Shown piece after piece: positions 23,701 through 33,010 of a DNA stretch of 64,000 nucleotides. The notes beneath the pieces were generated by a model. It worked only from the letters and a program-made list of their open reading frames with translations, searched no databases and had not been told where the DNA came from. A program made the position numbers and the translations under genes. The stretch lies in assembly GCA_047967505.1 (NCBI GenBank), contig CM106540.1. The stretch is one strand, 5' to 3'. The stretch is from Dipteris shenzhenensis (Eukaryota; Polypodiophyta; Polypodiopsida; Gleicheniales). The stretch's first letter is position 1, and the number at the start of each line of letters is the position of its first letter.

Positions 23701-25137
23701 CAGAGCTTATGGCCTAAAGCTCATGTGTTAAAACCCGGGGAAAATGAAAAGAATGACCTGGCATCCAGAAAAGGCCAAACTTATGCAAGATATACCATAA
23801 GGGATGGTATGCTAGTTAGAAATGGCAAGGTTGTAGTACCTGGTCAGAATGATCTCAGGCAGAGAGTCATTCGACAATGCCATGATAGCCCGTGTGCGGG
23901 ACATCCAGGAGTCGAGAAGACATATGATCTCGTGAAGCGAGATTTCTTTTGGCCAAAGATGAAAAAGCATATTCATGAATATGTGACACGGTGTTTCTCG
24001 TGTCAAGTAAGTAAGGCCGAGCGGGTGAAGCCACCCGGACTTTTACAGCCCTTGGAAATACCACTAAGCAAGTGGGAGAGCATTTCCATGGACTTCATTG
24101 TAGGGTTACCTGCAACACAAGGAGGGTATAATTCTATCCTTGTGGTGGTTGATCGTCTAACCAAGATGGCTCACTTCATTCCGACTAGAGAGTCTGTTAG
24201 TGCCCCGCAAGTAGCGGATTTGTTTATTAGACATATTTTTCGTCTGCATGGATTGCCTAGATCCATAGTGTCAGACAGAGATGTCAGGTTTACCGGTCAC
24301 TTTTGGACTGCGGTATTTGAGACACTAAGGACTGAGTTGGGAATGAGTAGTGGGGATCATCCTGAGACGGATGGTCAGACGGAGAGAGTCAACCAGACTT
24401 TAGAGGATATGCTGAGGGCATATGTGTCATTGAGGCAACATACATGGGACAAGTGGTTGCCATTGTTGGAGTTTGCCTACAATGATAGGAAACATTCATC
24501 TACTGGGTTCAGTCCGTTTGAGCTGAACTATGGTTATAGACCAGCCAATCCGACTATAGTTGGAGTACCTCAGAAAGTGCCTAGTGCCGCGAACTTTGTA
24601 GTTCAGATGCGGGAGATGCTAGCACTTGCGAGAGCTAACATCCGCCAGGCTATGGATAGAGCCAAGGTGTATGCGGATGAAAATCGGTCTATAAGAGTAT
24701 TTGAAGAAGGAGAAAAAGTTTTTCTCAGAATTCCTTCGCACTCGAAGTCGTTGACTTCAGGAGAGTGTGCTAAGTTATCACCTCGATACTGTGGGCCGTG
24801 GTTAATTCTAAAGAGAATAGGCAGTGTAGCCTATAAATTAGAATTGCCACAGGGGTGTAAGGTGCACCCGGTTTTTCATGTTTCACGTTTAAAGAAATTT
24901 TTACATACTGGTGACTCACTAATCGAAGGTGTGGTTTTGTTTCAGGAGATAGAGGATATTGCAAGGCGCAAACCAACAAGAATCCTGGACCGAGGAACAA
25001 TGCAAATACGAAATCGGAAGATACCCACGGTGTTGGTTGCATGGCATGGTCAGCCTCTATCCGAAGCTACCTGGGAGTCCGTATATCAGTTGCGGAGAGT
25101 GTTCCCAGACTTTATCATCGAGGACGCTGATGTCTGA
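20671..25137 (+). CDS. Chromovirus Gag-Pol polyprotein with chromodomain
   Basis: 1,488 codons, no interruption. Gag capsid spans about residues 25-185 (AADRWW, EFRKHFLPP). A zinc knuckle at about 270 reads CFGCLQPHQWRDC, spaced CX2CX3HX4C and so one residue shorter than usual. The protease site at about 380 reads LFDSASTHNVI, with Ala in place of the usual Gly. RT has KIDLKCGYHQIRI, MPFGLTNAPATF and catalytic FIDDILIFSK. RNase H has LETDASG, THELELYAVI and KVADALSR. Integrase has the HHCC finger (CHDSPCAGHPG, CFSC) and core acids in MDFIVGLP, VSDRDVRF and TDGQTERVNQTLED. A GPY/F-like CGPWLI block precedes the C-terminal chromodomain (RILDRGT, VAWHGQPLSEATWE, FPDFI). RT before integrase plus chromodomain defines a chromovirus. 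Confidence 0.95.
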   Translation: MEPESSVHTVEPRKAKVPNIANYRPEKYSGRMNDRSSDVIETWLHKWDEAFAICEIRNDIKKIREATHMFSEAADRWWIKQQKDGIASTTWEGFKREFRKHFLPPDEASRAWDQYRNLRQRNLSVAEYTDKFRESVMKVDEPLPQSIQVKDFIFGLNDRIKMEVRAKYANTLDDAIAIALNYEDAKGSKPSGFAQVGTQYGYPKKSGFKKKWTSKGSGSQPSGQAKQARPAETPKPSTTIGVKRKVTPMAARAWSKSPLNPEQREKARREGLCFGCLQPHQWRDCPRNKDRRMAEMVISECDVEMQGSPRAEEMQIQLAGSSQRLVPCLFCVSVTKLVTSAPDNILSKPAATGYTAFNDTELIKMKGQVANHDVIVLFDSASTHNVINSKLVKRLKLKTSPSDYAYTVRMADGSSTEVWDQRVTQLELRIQDYAEKLDFEITKLAHADIALGMAWHSRKNPAIDWKKHVYQFKMNDVLYVLRGERDIPQGPLVSVMEIRKAQVESLYLCTASVESVDESSASTDVMQSDEMAKLANLITEEFSECFRDELPYGLPPERKVQHKIELIPGAEPVNRPPYRMSFTEEAEVRRQLEEYLKLGQIQPSFSPFASPVILKRKKDDTFRLCIDYRALNNITVKHRYPMARIDDLLDALHGAVIFSKIDLKCGYHQIRIRAEDVHKTAFRSRFGHYEFLVMPFGLTNAPATFVMLMNDLLRPYIGKFVVHFIDDILIFSKSVTEHYEHLRIVFSTLRKASLYVNKKKTILCMVRLEYLGFIITPQGVEMDPKKVAAILTWPIPQSLTALRSFLGFVQFYRRHIKGYSGIVSPLTDLTSDKIPFIWGQNQQESFNTIKQAVVSGPVLKIVDPQKPLFLETDASGIAVGAVLLQEGRPVAFESKKLSPSQRNWPTHELELYAVIHALKTWRHYLYGSEFYVDVDHDTLKHFCKQPDLRGRQARWAELMQEFNLTIRYRRGKDNKVADALSRIMHNLSFTVLESALMTEIRETQKVDEFVQSLWPKAHVLKPGENEKNDLASRKGQTYARYTIRDGMLVRNGKVVVPGQNDLRQRVIRQCHDSPCAGHPGVEKTYDLVKRDFFWPKMKKHIHEYVTRCFSCQVSKAERVKPPGLLQPLEIPLSKWESISMDFIVGLPATQGGYNSILVVVDRLTKMAHFIPTRESVSAPQVADLFIRHIFRLHGLPRSIVSDRDVRFTGHFWTAVFETLRTELGMSSGDHPETDGQTERVNQTLEDMLRAYVSLRQHTWDKWLPLLEFAYNDRKHSSTGFSPFELNYGYRPANPTIVGVPQKVPSAANFVVQMREMLALARANIRQAMDRAKVYADENRSIRVFEEGEKVFLRIPSHSKSLTSGECAKLSPRYCGPWLILKRIGSVAYKLELPQGCKVHPVFHVSRLKKFLHTGDSLIEGVVLFQEIEDIARRKPTRILDRGTMQIRNRKIPTVLVAWHGQPLSEATWESVYQLRRVFPDFIIEDADV

Positions 25138-25149
25138 AGAGGGAAGGAA

Positions 25150-25607
25150 TGTTACGCTCTAGCCGAGGTAGCATGACCTCGGAAGAATCAGTCGACATTT
25201 CCCTTATAGGATCTATCTTTGTAATATATGTGTTTGCGCTTTATGTAAATGATCGGGAGGGATTAATGTCAAGGTCCTAGGTGAGGGCTGATAGCACCGG
25301 ACTAGATAGATCTGAGACCAGGGGCCTAGTGCAAAGAAGTTGCCTAGGGGCAAGGAATTAAATGCATCCCAAGAGAGGGGTGAAATGTTGCATTAGAAAG
25401 GCCCTATATGGATGACATGTGGCATCTAGATCTATCTAGGGAATTGGGGTCTGTCAAGGCTTGAGAGAGAATGAAGAATTGGGATTTACGTGATTTCGAA
25501 ATGGTTCTCTCTCTGATGCTTGAAGTTTTGGCAGTTTGGCTGGGTGGACAAGAGAGGTGCTACTCCCGTGATCAGCAGTAGCGGCTAGGAAAGAGAAATC
25601 TGTTATA
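25150..25607 (+). repeat. 3' LTR of the chromovirus
   Basis: 458 bp, matching the 5' LTR at every position compared, preceded by the purine tract gaagagggaaggaa and followed by the TSD tccca (25608-25612). Confidence 0.95.
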
Positions 25608-28189
25608 TCCCATGAGGACTCCTTCATTGGGTGGTCATCTCTACTTTGTCACATTTATTGATGACTACTCCAATTTTACTTGGGTTTATGGGCTGAAAAA
25701 GAAATCTGAAGTGTTCACAGTGTTTAAACACTTTTCAGCCATGGTTGAAAATGAAACCGGGCTCAAGATACAGATATTACGCACGGATAGAGGTGGGGAA
25801 TACCTATCTGCAGAATTTGATGCTTTCCTCAAACAAAAGGGTATTGTGCATCAGCTCACAGTCAGGCTGACCCCTCAGCAAAATGGCAAAGCTGAGAGGA
25901 AAAATAGAACCCTCATGGAGATGGACAGATGTATGCTGAAAAGCAAACACATGCCTCATAAATTCTGGTTAGAGGGTTTGATGTGTGCCAATTACATTTT
26001 GAACAGGGCTCCCACTAAGGCTTTAAAAACAAAAACTCCTTTTGAGGTGTGGAATGACAGGAAGCCTTCAGTGGATCACTTCCGAGTCTTTGGATGCCTT
26101 GCCTATGCACATGTGCCAGTTGAATTTAGGCACAAATTGTCAGATAAAGCCATCAAATGCATATTTGTTGGATACAGTGCAGAAAGCAAGGGGTATCGTC
26201 TCTACAATCCTGCTACACGCAAAATCATTGTAAGTAGAGATGTGATATTTTCTGAAAATTCAGCTTACACTCAGGCTGATTTTCAAATGCCTTCACCTTC
26301 AGAAGATGTATTTCAAGGGTTGCTACCCATTGCTTTGGGTTCCCCTGCTGATTTTTCTGATCCAAATCAGAATTTACAGCAACCTTCACATGCTTCAGTT
26401 CCGCCACGGGATGTCATGCCTCCTCCACAGGAAGTGGAACAAGTGGTACAGCAAGAAATTGCAGACATACATGCAGCAAAAACAGTCCCAAACTGGCTGT
26501 TACAGACTCTCCGGGAGAGTAAACTTGATGCTCCGTTACCTGGCAGGACTCGCAGTGCAGCAAGGCACATGGAAGGTGCTAATTCAGTGGAATCAGCATA
26601 TGCAGGTACTCTCCTTGATGAAGAGGAGCCTGCCACATTTGAAGAGGCACAAGGTAATGTGCATTGGATGAATGCCATGCACGATGAGTTGCAGTCCATT
26701 GCCAAAAATCAGACTTGGGATGTTGTGGACTTGCCACCGGGTAAACATGCTATTGGCACACGATGGGTATTTAAAGTCAAACGGAAGCCAGATGGCTCCA
26801 TTGACAGATATAAAGCCAGGCTGGTTGCTAAAGGCTATGCTCAGAAAAAGGGCATAGATTATGAGGAGACTTTTGCTCCTACATCCCGGATGACCACCAT
26901 CCGCTCAGTAATTGCAATGGCTGCACATTTTGAGTGGAATGTTCATCAGTTGGACATCAAAACAGCCTTCTTAAATGGGGACTTGCTGGAAGAGGTGTAT
27001 GTCAAACCACCTCCGGGTTTTGAAATTACAGCAAATGCACTTCAAGTCTGCAAGCTTAATAAAGCTTTATATGGGCTGAAACAGGCCCCTCGTGCATGGT
27101 ATGCCAAGATACATGCATTTTTGACCAGCAAGGGGCTGCACAATAGTCCTACTGAGAGCACCCTCTACATCAAGATGGATGGGGGGGAAATATTAGTCAT
27201 CCTTCTTTATGTTGATGACTTACTGCTCACAGGGTCCAATGACGACAAAATTGCAGATTTCAAAACTGATTTGCAGACCCACTTTGATATGTCAGATTTG
27301 GGGCTGCTTCATTTTTATTTGGGGATCCAGTTCTCTCATGAGAGACGTGGCACTGTTATGTCTCAGTCCAAGTATGTTCAGAAACTTTTGGACAGATTTA
27401 ACATGCAAGAGTGTAAGCCCATATCTACTCCTATGGAACCGGGGCTGAAACTCACAATGCATGATGCAGGAGAATCAGTTGATGCCACACTTTACAGTCA
27501 AGCTGTTGGATGCCTCATATATCTCTGCAATACTAGGCCTGATATTCAGTTTGCAGTATCTCAGGTGAGCAGGTATATGCACAGCCCTAAAACTATGCAT
27601 TGGCAGGCAGTTAAGCGCATCTTCCGTTATTTGCAAGGCACCAAGTCTTTTGGCTTACTATTTCCCAGGGGGGGTGACTTGCAGATGCATGCCTACAGTG
27701 ATTCAGATTGGGCTGGTGATTATGACACTAGGCAGTCCACTGGTGGCAATTGTTTCTTTTTGGGAAAATCTTGCATTTCATGGCTAAGCAAGAAACAATC
27801 TACAGTGGCTACCTCATCATGTGAAGCTGAGTACAGGGCAGCTTTCACAGCAACAGTGGAATGTGTCTGGCTGAGACGTTTATTTGCTGATCTTTATCTG
27901 TCTTTGGAGGGTCCTTCTCCAATTCTCACTGATAGTCAGAGTGCCATTGCAGTGGCAAAGAATCCAGTGTTTCATGCTCGCACAAAGCACATTGAGGTTC
28001 ACTATCATTACGTCAGAGAGAAGTTACATGCAGGAGAGATCAGTATGATCTTTGTGTCCACACATGACAACGTTGCAGATATCTTCACCAAAGCACTACC
28101 ACGTGAGAAGTTCGAGGCATTTCGCAGTGCCCTGAATATCCGTTTGGTGATTGATCAGCCTTGTACATGACATTGGCACTGCAGGGGGG

Positions 28190-28465
28190 TGTTGGAATTA
28201 TATCTATAATTCAGGAGTGACCAATGTAATATAATAAGTTAGTTAGGGGCACTTTTCCCTCTTTTAGAGGTTTTTCCCCCTAACTGCAGTTAGTTCACTA
28301 ACTATGGTTAGTGACTACTAAGGTTTTGTCACTATGACAAAACCTTATCTACACTACTTTGTGTTGTACTCTTTTACACACTCTATTGAGCAACTACAGC
28401 TTTTAAGCTTACGTCTCTCTCACTCTCTCTTGCTCTCACTCTCTCTATCTATCTCCATTCCTTCA
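28190..28465 (+). repeat. 3' LTR of the young Copia
   Basis: 276 bp, preceded by the G-rich purine tract gcagggggg and followed by TSD tagtc (28466-28470). One mismatch to the 5' LTR. Confidence 0.95.
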
Positions 28466-28470
28466 TAGTC

Positions 28471-29715
28471 ACGAAGCTCCTTTGGCAGCCCACAACACTA
28501 CTTTTCCACCTGTTCAGACAGTGATACAGTCCTATACGAGCTGACTGGCAATAAGGCTTCCCCGCACTTTTTGTTATACTCTTCAAGATTCTTACAGTTT
28601 GCAGCATCCAGCTTATGCCATGCTGTCATTATATCCACTTCAAAAGTCGTGGTGAGCCAAGCAGATGAAAAAACTTGCTTGAACTCAATCCAAGTGTAAG
28701 GGGCTTTACCCTGCAAAAGCAAATTGGTCCACCATTGGAGTGTGTTACCCTTCAAGAAGGTGGCTGCATTTCGTACCTTGGAAGACTCTGTGAAATGACC
28801 ATCGGAATAGGCAGCATCAAACTATTGCACAAATGTCAAAGCCTTCAATCTGTCCTGCATCCCATTGAAGGTTTCAAACTTCACAGCTGCCCCTTCCTCC
28901 TTATAATCTTTCAGCTTACCTTTGGGAGTAAGATTATCATAAACTAGGGGCCCATATTCTATACCATATTGCCTGTGGCCATGGTGGGGTGGACCATTCC
29001 AGATCCCATTCCCTGCATCTGTGGCACACTCCAAGTGTTGCTCATCATTCCGGGCATCCTTGTCTGCATACCAGGCTGCATTGCTATGCTTGCATACATC
29101 ATATTGGCATTTGCAGGGGGCATTCCACCCTCCATATGCTGCTGCAAATTCTGCATTCCTCGCTGGAAACTACCCAAATATGTCAGGCATACTAAGCCCT
29201 TCGGTGGGCTGTCCCACCATTGACTGAAAAACTGATTCTCCGCCAAAATATCCTGGATGCTTCATGGGCTGAGGGAGGACTTGCTGTCCCGGATTAACTG
29301 AATGAAAATTATTGACATTACCTGCTACGGGGGTGACTGTGGGCATCTCTGGTGGCTGTCCACTGAAAGATACACGCCTCTGAGTCTTCTTATGCTTTGT
29401 CTGCTTCTTCTGAGCTGTCTTTTTGCTTTTAGGGGGAGCATTACTACTAGGAGAAGCTTGCATCATCTCCATCAAAGTCTGTTGCATCTGTGACAGGGCT
29501 CCCACTGCACTTTGCATTCGTAACTGAAAAAGGGCATTGGGATCAAGCTCCTCTGCCTCATCTACCTCGTCCTGTGAATCCTCAGTGGCATGCCCAGGAG
29601 AAACATGATGTCCCTCATCATTTTGCTCTTCTTCACCCTCACTGGTGTTGTGCTCCTCCTCAAAGCAGTCTCCTTCCTGCTCGGAGATAGTTAGTGATCT
29701 CTCGCGGTGCGACAT
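28471..29715 (-). pseudogene. Gag N-terminal part of the gag-only element
   Basis: ATG at 29715 opens an acidic, Ser/Glu-rich N-terminus (MSHRERSLTISEQEGD), a coiled SQMQQTLMEMMQ helix and a basic Lys/Gln stretch, then a Gln/Met/Pro-rich linker. A retrotransposon gag domain follows (VKFETFNG, RNAATFLKGNTLQWWTNLL, WIEFKQVFSSAW; about 28880-28660). The frame carries a stop at 29170-29172 and requires a frame change across 29170-29030, so the gene is probably dead. It ends at the Copia insertion and resumes at 15748. It is related to Gypsy gags of the PF03732 type. Confidence 0.75.
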
Positions 29716-29823
29716 GATTGTTGATGATATGGCTGTATCAAAAATGCAATGGGGCTTTCTTCACCCAACACTCCCAGGGCTCACCTCTGTAGGAAGATGG
29801 TGATATCCCGGCAATAGAACCAC

Positions 29824-31405
29824 TGTAACCGGCCTTCAATTTCCAAAAGGGTAGTAGACCATAACTTGCATTGCATAGTCGTTATTCATAGCCTCCTTGC
29901 ATCATTTCCAACCACTTAACTTTAAACAACACCACTTAGAAACAATTTGAGAAATAACTGGATGGAGGCTAGAGTGCCCCTACTCAATGAAACCAAGTAC
30001 AAGACACCACACTTGCCCCAAACACTTGGCACCCCTTCCAGTATTTATTTATTTCTTTAGGAATGAAATTGGTACATACAACAAGGGCTCACCCTTGTGC
30101 TCTGCCCGACAGGCAATTCCACTGTCGAAGCCAAACCTTGGCTATAACCTGCATTCCATCCTAGTGCACACACTAGTACCCAAGTGCCAAGGCAAGGCTA
30201 AGGCATTCACCATTTGTCCATGACCAACCGTAAAAGTATCCAAGCATTCCACAAAGACTGTAACCAACTGTTAATGACCAGGCATCCATACACTTTCCAA
30301 AATGCTCAAGCAGCCTCAAGGTTTCCAAAATGCAATAATACACTGCCCCTTGGGCACTCTCCCAGCCACACCCTCTGTATCTGAGTGTCTGCTTAAGCCT
30401 GTAAGGTCCGGAGGAAGCTCCAAACAACAAATGGAGCCACAACAGGCTTCCAAAAATCACCAAATGCAATCACATGAAAGGGATAGCAACAAGAGAACTC
30501 AAACCAGCTTCAAACAACTTCAATCCAGCTCCAGATCAGCTCCCAAGAACTCCAATCCAGTCCAAGAACCTTCCATGGGCAACAGTCCAGTCCAAGAACC
30601 CTCCATGGGTAACAGATCCAATGTGGAGGCTAACAGGAGGTAATGGCAGCTTGGAGAGGGGAGGGAAGAGAGAGATAACGGGCTGGAATCAGAGAGACAG
30701 AGAGAAAGAACAGGAGGGTCACGGGCAACAGAGGAAAGCGATCAGCCAACAACCTGCCTTGGGGTGTGAGGAAGGAATCGTATGATCAACCATACAACAG
30801 CCCGTACAATCTGAAAATCCATCCGTACAGTAGCCAAAGGTTGTACAACAGTAGCAAGTGCTGCATACAATGTGCAATTATGCCCTTGGGGTTCGTGCAA
30901 CATGAAAGATCTTGTATAGCCTGTGTTGAAAGGCCGTACAATCAGCCTTGGATCCCGTACAGCAGCATTGAAAGGACTACAGCAAGTACGGATGCATTAA
31001 ATGCAGTTCCTACAGTCCATACAGCCGTACGGACTGGCTCGAGATGCGTGAGATTTACGTACGACCTTCAAATGAGTGCCAATGCTCATGGAGGGGAGAG
31101 AGGAGAGAAAAGCTACGTCGAGAAACCCATACCTTCATCAAAAACCAAGGTGGAAGGAGAGCAAGGGGGGATAGGTGTGCATGAGGGGCTGCCACGTGGC
31201 CCCCTCATTAATGCTCTAACCCACATAGACCAATGGAACATTGGCTTGCCCCTCCATTAAAGTCCTAACCCCTTCTAACCAATGCATTATTGGTTTCCTT
31301 GGGCCTAACTTTAAGACCCCTTTAAACCCTGCCTTGCCCCTAGCAAGTAGGCCTAGTGTGTGCACCTAGGGACTTCTGGGAAGTGTCGCTTCTGCTGGGC
31401 TAGCC
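29824..31405 (-). repeat. Right (5') LTR of the gag-only element, outer end lost
   Basis: Direct repeat of 13009-14466. In element orientation its inner end reads GGTTACA followed after one base by TGGTTCTATTGCCGGG, which begins TGG as a primer-binding site should; I cannot name the tRNA. The outer end stops at about 31405, about 60 bp short of the mate LTR, and abuts a LINE fragment. The number of differences from the mate shows this is much older than the nested Copia. Confidence 0.7.
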
Positions 31406-32665
31406 ATTCCGACAGAGTGGATAGACACAAATGACATGCCGATGACAGAGTCCACTTGGTGGGGAGCGTTCTCAGGGACGGGTATTCCAGGTTATTGCTC
31501 TACAGGATGCACATGAGGATATCCCAGTCTTTGATGTTCAGTCGGGAGGCAGACTTACCAGATCTTGTGATGATATTCTTTTGGAGGTTGCCTTTCAGCC
31601 TGTCAGGATTGCAGGTTTCATGGAGTGGGGCTCGGACTCACAGTGGTATCTTGACCCCGTCTTCTCCTTGCGCTAGGGTCTTGGAGACTCTGTAGTGGGA
31701 CCCAGGGGAGTGGGAATGGATTGATGAGGGCAGCAAGAGAAGAGCATCCCCTTCTTTCGTTATACTGTCAGAAATGCCCGGAGATTTCAGCTCAACAGTA
31801 GAGGTTGGAGGCCCTCCAGAGCCCCTTATTGGGATGGTTTTCAAATTTTCGTAGTTGTGTAGAAAAACTCTTGGCGTAGGCTCTAGAAATTCTTGAGGAA
31901 TAGAAAGATCACTCTTGTCTTTTGGCTTTCTATTCATGGAGGGATTGCAGTGAACCTGTGGAGATCCAGGTTCGGGGCTGACCTTGCTTGTCATCGTTGC
32001 CACATTGCAGTTGAGTCAGTACAACATTGCATTTGGGAGTGCATATAGGCGAGGACGATCTAGAAAGGTGTTGCTAGGATTTTCAGTATCTTTCATACAA
32101 CACCTTTCTATATGACCGAGGGGTAGCATGGTTATCTCTTACTGGGCCTCAGGTGTTCTTCGAGGGACATGATCGACATCCAGTTCTCATTGTACGGCGA
32201 AACTTAGTGGAGTCTTATTCCCTCTAGGATGTTTCCTTCACTTCTTTCAGAGGTGGTCATGCCTCAGTAGACACAATATGGGAGATTCTGGCTAGCATTG
32301 CAGCTTCGCATATTTAGAGAGCTAGGTGTACGGAGGCGATGGAGGGTACCCTGGTTCACCCTTCCTAGGCTATGGCCAGTATTTGGACCGACACAGTACA
32401 CTCTCTAATGGCCATCTAGGCGAGCATGCAGGGATCCTTTACAGCAGCCACTGCCAGGAGAGTTACTTTTTTCAGAGTTTGGAGAGGATCCCTTTTCTTT
32501 TCTGGGTCTCCCTCAGGGTTGAGGTGGCATTTTCAGCCTCCGCCTTGCTTTTTTATTAGCTCCTTTTGAGGCATTTTTTCCCTCATGCATAGCATGATGT
32601 ATTCCCACATTTGAGCTTGCTCTCGCGGTTTTCATTCATACTTAATGAAGTAATTTTTTGGAAAA
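31406..32665 (+). mobile_element. L1-like LINE 3' fragment, diverged
   Basis: It aligns with the last 1.2 kb of the L1-like family (compare 57850-59130): TEWIDTNDMPMTESTWWGAF resembles the VEWTVELPITSTTWMGAF block, and MEGLQ-x-TCGD and the 3' UTR (catgcatagcatgatgta, gagcttgctctcgcggtttt) are recognisable. It is broken by many stops and ends near TACTTAATGAAG. It is more diverged than the other copies. Confidence 0.8.
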
Positions 32666-32669
32666 GAAA

Positions 32670-33010
32670 TAAAAAATCATGTGACTCACAAAAGGTGTGC
32701 AATGTGTCCAAGTGTCTTTGGAGCCCCTTAGGAGAAGAGGACATCAATACCACATCATCTGCATACAAGAGGATCGGAACCAAGGTATTGGCGAGAGAGC
32801 ACCAATCCCCCCTAATGCCCTCATGAAGGTCTCGAGCTCGTCTATGTAGAGGCTAAACAAGGCTGTTGACAACGGGCAATCCTATTTGACCCCAATGGTG
32901 CTCGTAATCTCCTGTGTCCATCCGGCAACTATTCGAACTCAGCCTGAGACTCTCTCATAAAACGCCATAACAGCCCATACGGTCTCCTGGTCATCACTCC
33001 TGTCACAGAG
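32670..33010 (-). mobile_element. Non-L1 LINE fragment (RT catalytic region)
   Basis: Minus-strand coding includes ILLYADDVVLMSSSPKGLQRH, the RT catalytic YADD block, matching the 40101-43240 copy (ADDMALLSSS). It continues to the block before it (FSLYIDELETF-like) and stops near 33010. Both ends are truncated. Confidence 0.7.

Larger units (their letters stand above)
18854..25607 (+). mobile_element. Intact chromodomain Gypsy (chromovirus)
   Basis: The element is 6,754 bp with 458-bp LTRs (18854-19311; 25150-25607) in which I found no difference by eye. The TSD tccca lies at 18849-18853 and 25608-25612. PBS TGGTATCAGAGC is at 19314-19325 and a polypurine tract gaagagggaaggaa at 25136-25149. 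LTRs start TGTTACGCTC and end TGTTATA, that is TG...TA, not TG...CA. One 1,488-codon frame encodes gag, protease, RT, RNase H, integrase and a chromodomain. It is the youngest layer of the nest and structurally complete, so it could be a mobile source copy; activity itself cannot be seen. Confidence 0.96.
17800..28170 (+). pseudogene. Copia nucleocapsid and pol, split by Gypsy at 18854-25612
   Basis: The coding parts are 17800-18853 and 25613-28170, in one frame once the inner element and one TSD are removed. In order: zinc knuckle CHYCKKPGHHIAEC (about 17911); protease WYFDSGASKHIT (about 18222); gag-pre-integrase LWHARYGHMNYNSL; integrase zinc cysteines CEGC; integrase core with Asp in LIHSDVCGP, Asp in LRTDRGGEY (about 25779) and Glu in NGKAERKNRT (about 25882); RT with QLDIKTAFLNGDL and catalytic LLYVDDLLLTG (about 27206); RNase H with SDSDWAG, CEAEYRA and LTDSQSA; and a DIFTKAL tail. 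All catalytic acids are present. The Gypsy sits exactly at CGP-M in the integrase core. The order integrase before RT defines Copia. Confidence 0.93.
15749..28465 (+). mobile_element. Young Copia element, split by a Gypsy insertion
   Basis: The element has 276-bp LTRs (15749-16024 and 28190-28465), an initiator tRNA-Met PBS (16027-16038), gag, one pol frame and a polypurine tract (about 28183-28189). The 5-bp duplication tagtc flanks it at 15744-15748 and 28466-28470. Removing the inner Gypsy and one TSD copy (6,759 bp, a multiple of three) restores a 5,958-bp element with an uninterrupted pol frame. LTR TG...CA ends are intact. The LTRs differ at one position by eye (cagcagtg against caggagtg), so insertion was recent. 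It interrupts the gag of the enclosing minus-strand element. A stop codon at 17797 and the Gypsy insertion make this copy non-autonomous. Confidence 0.95.
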
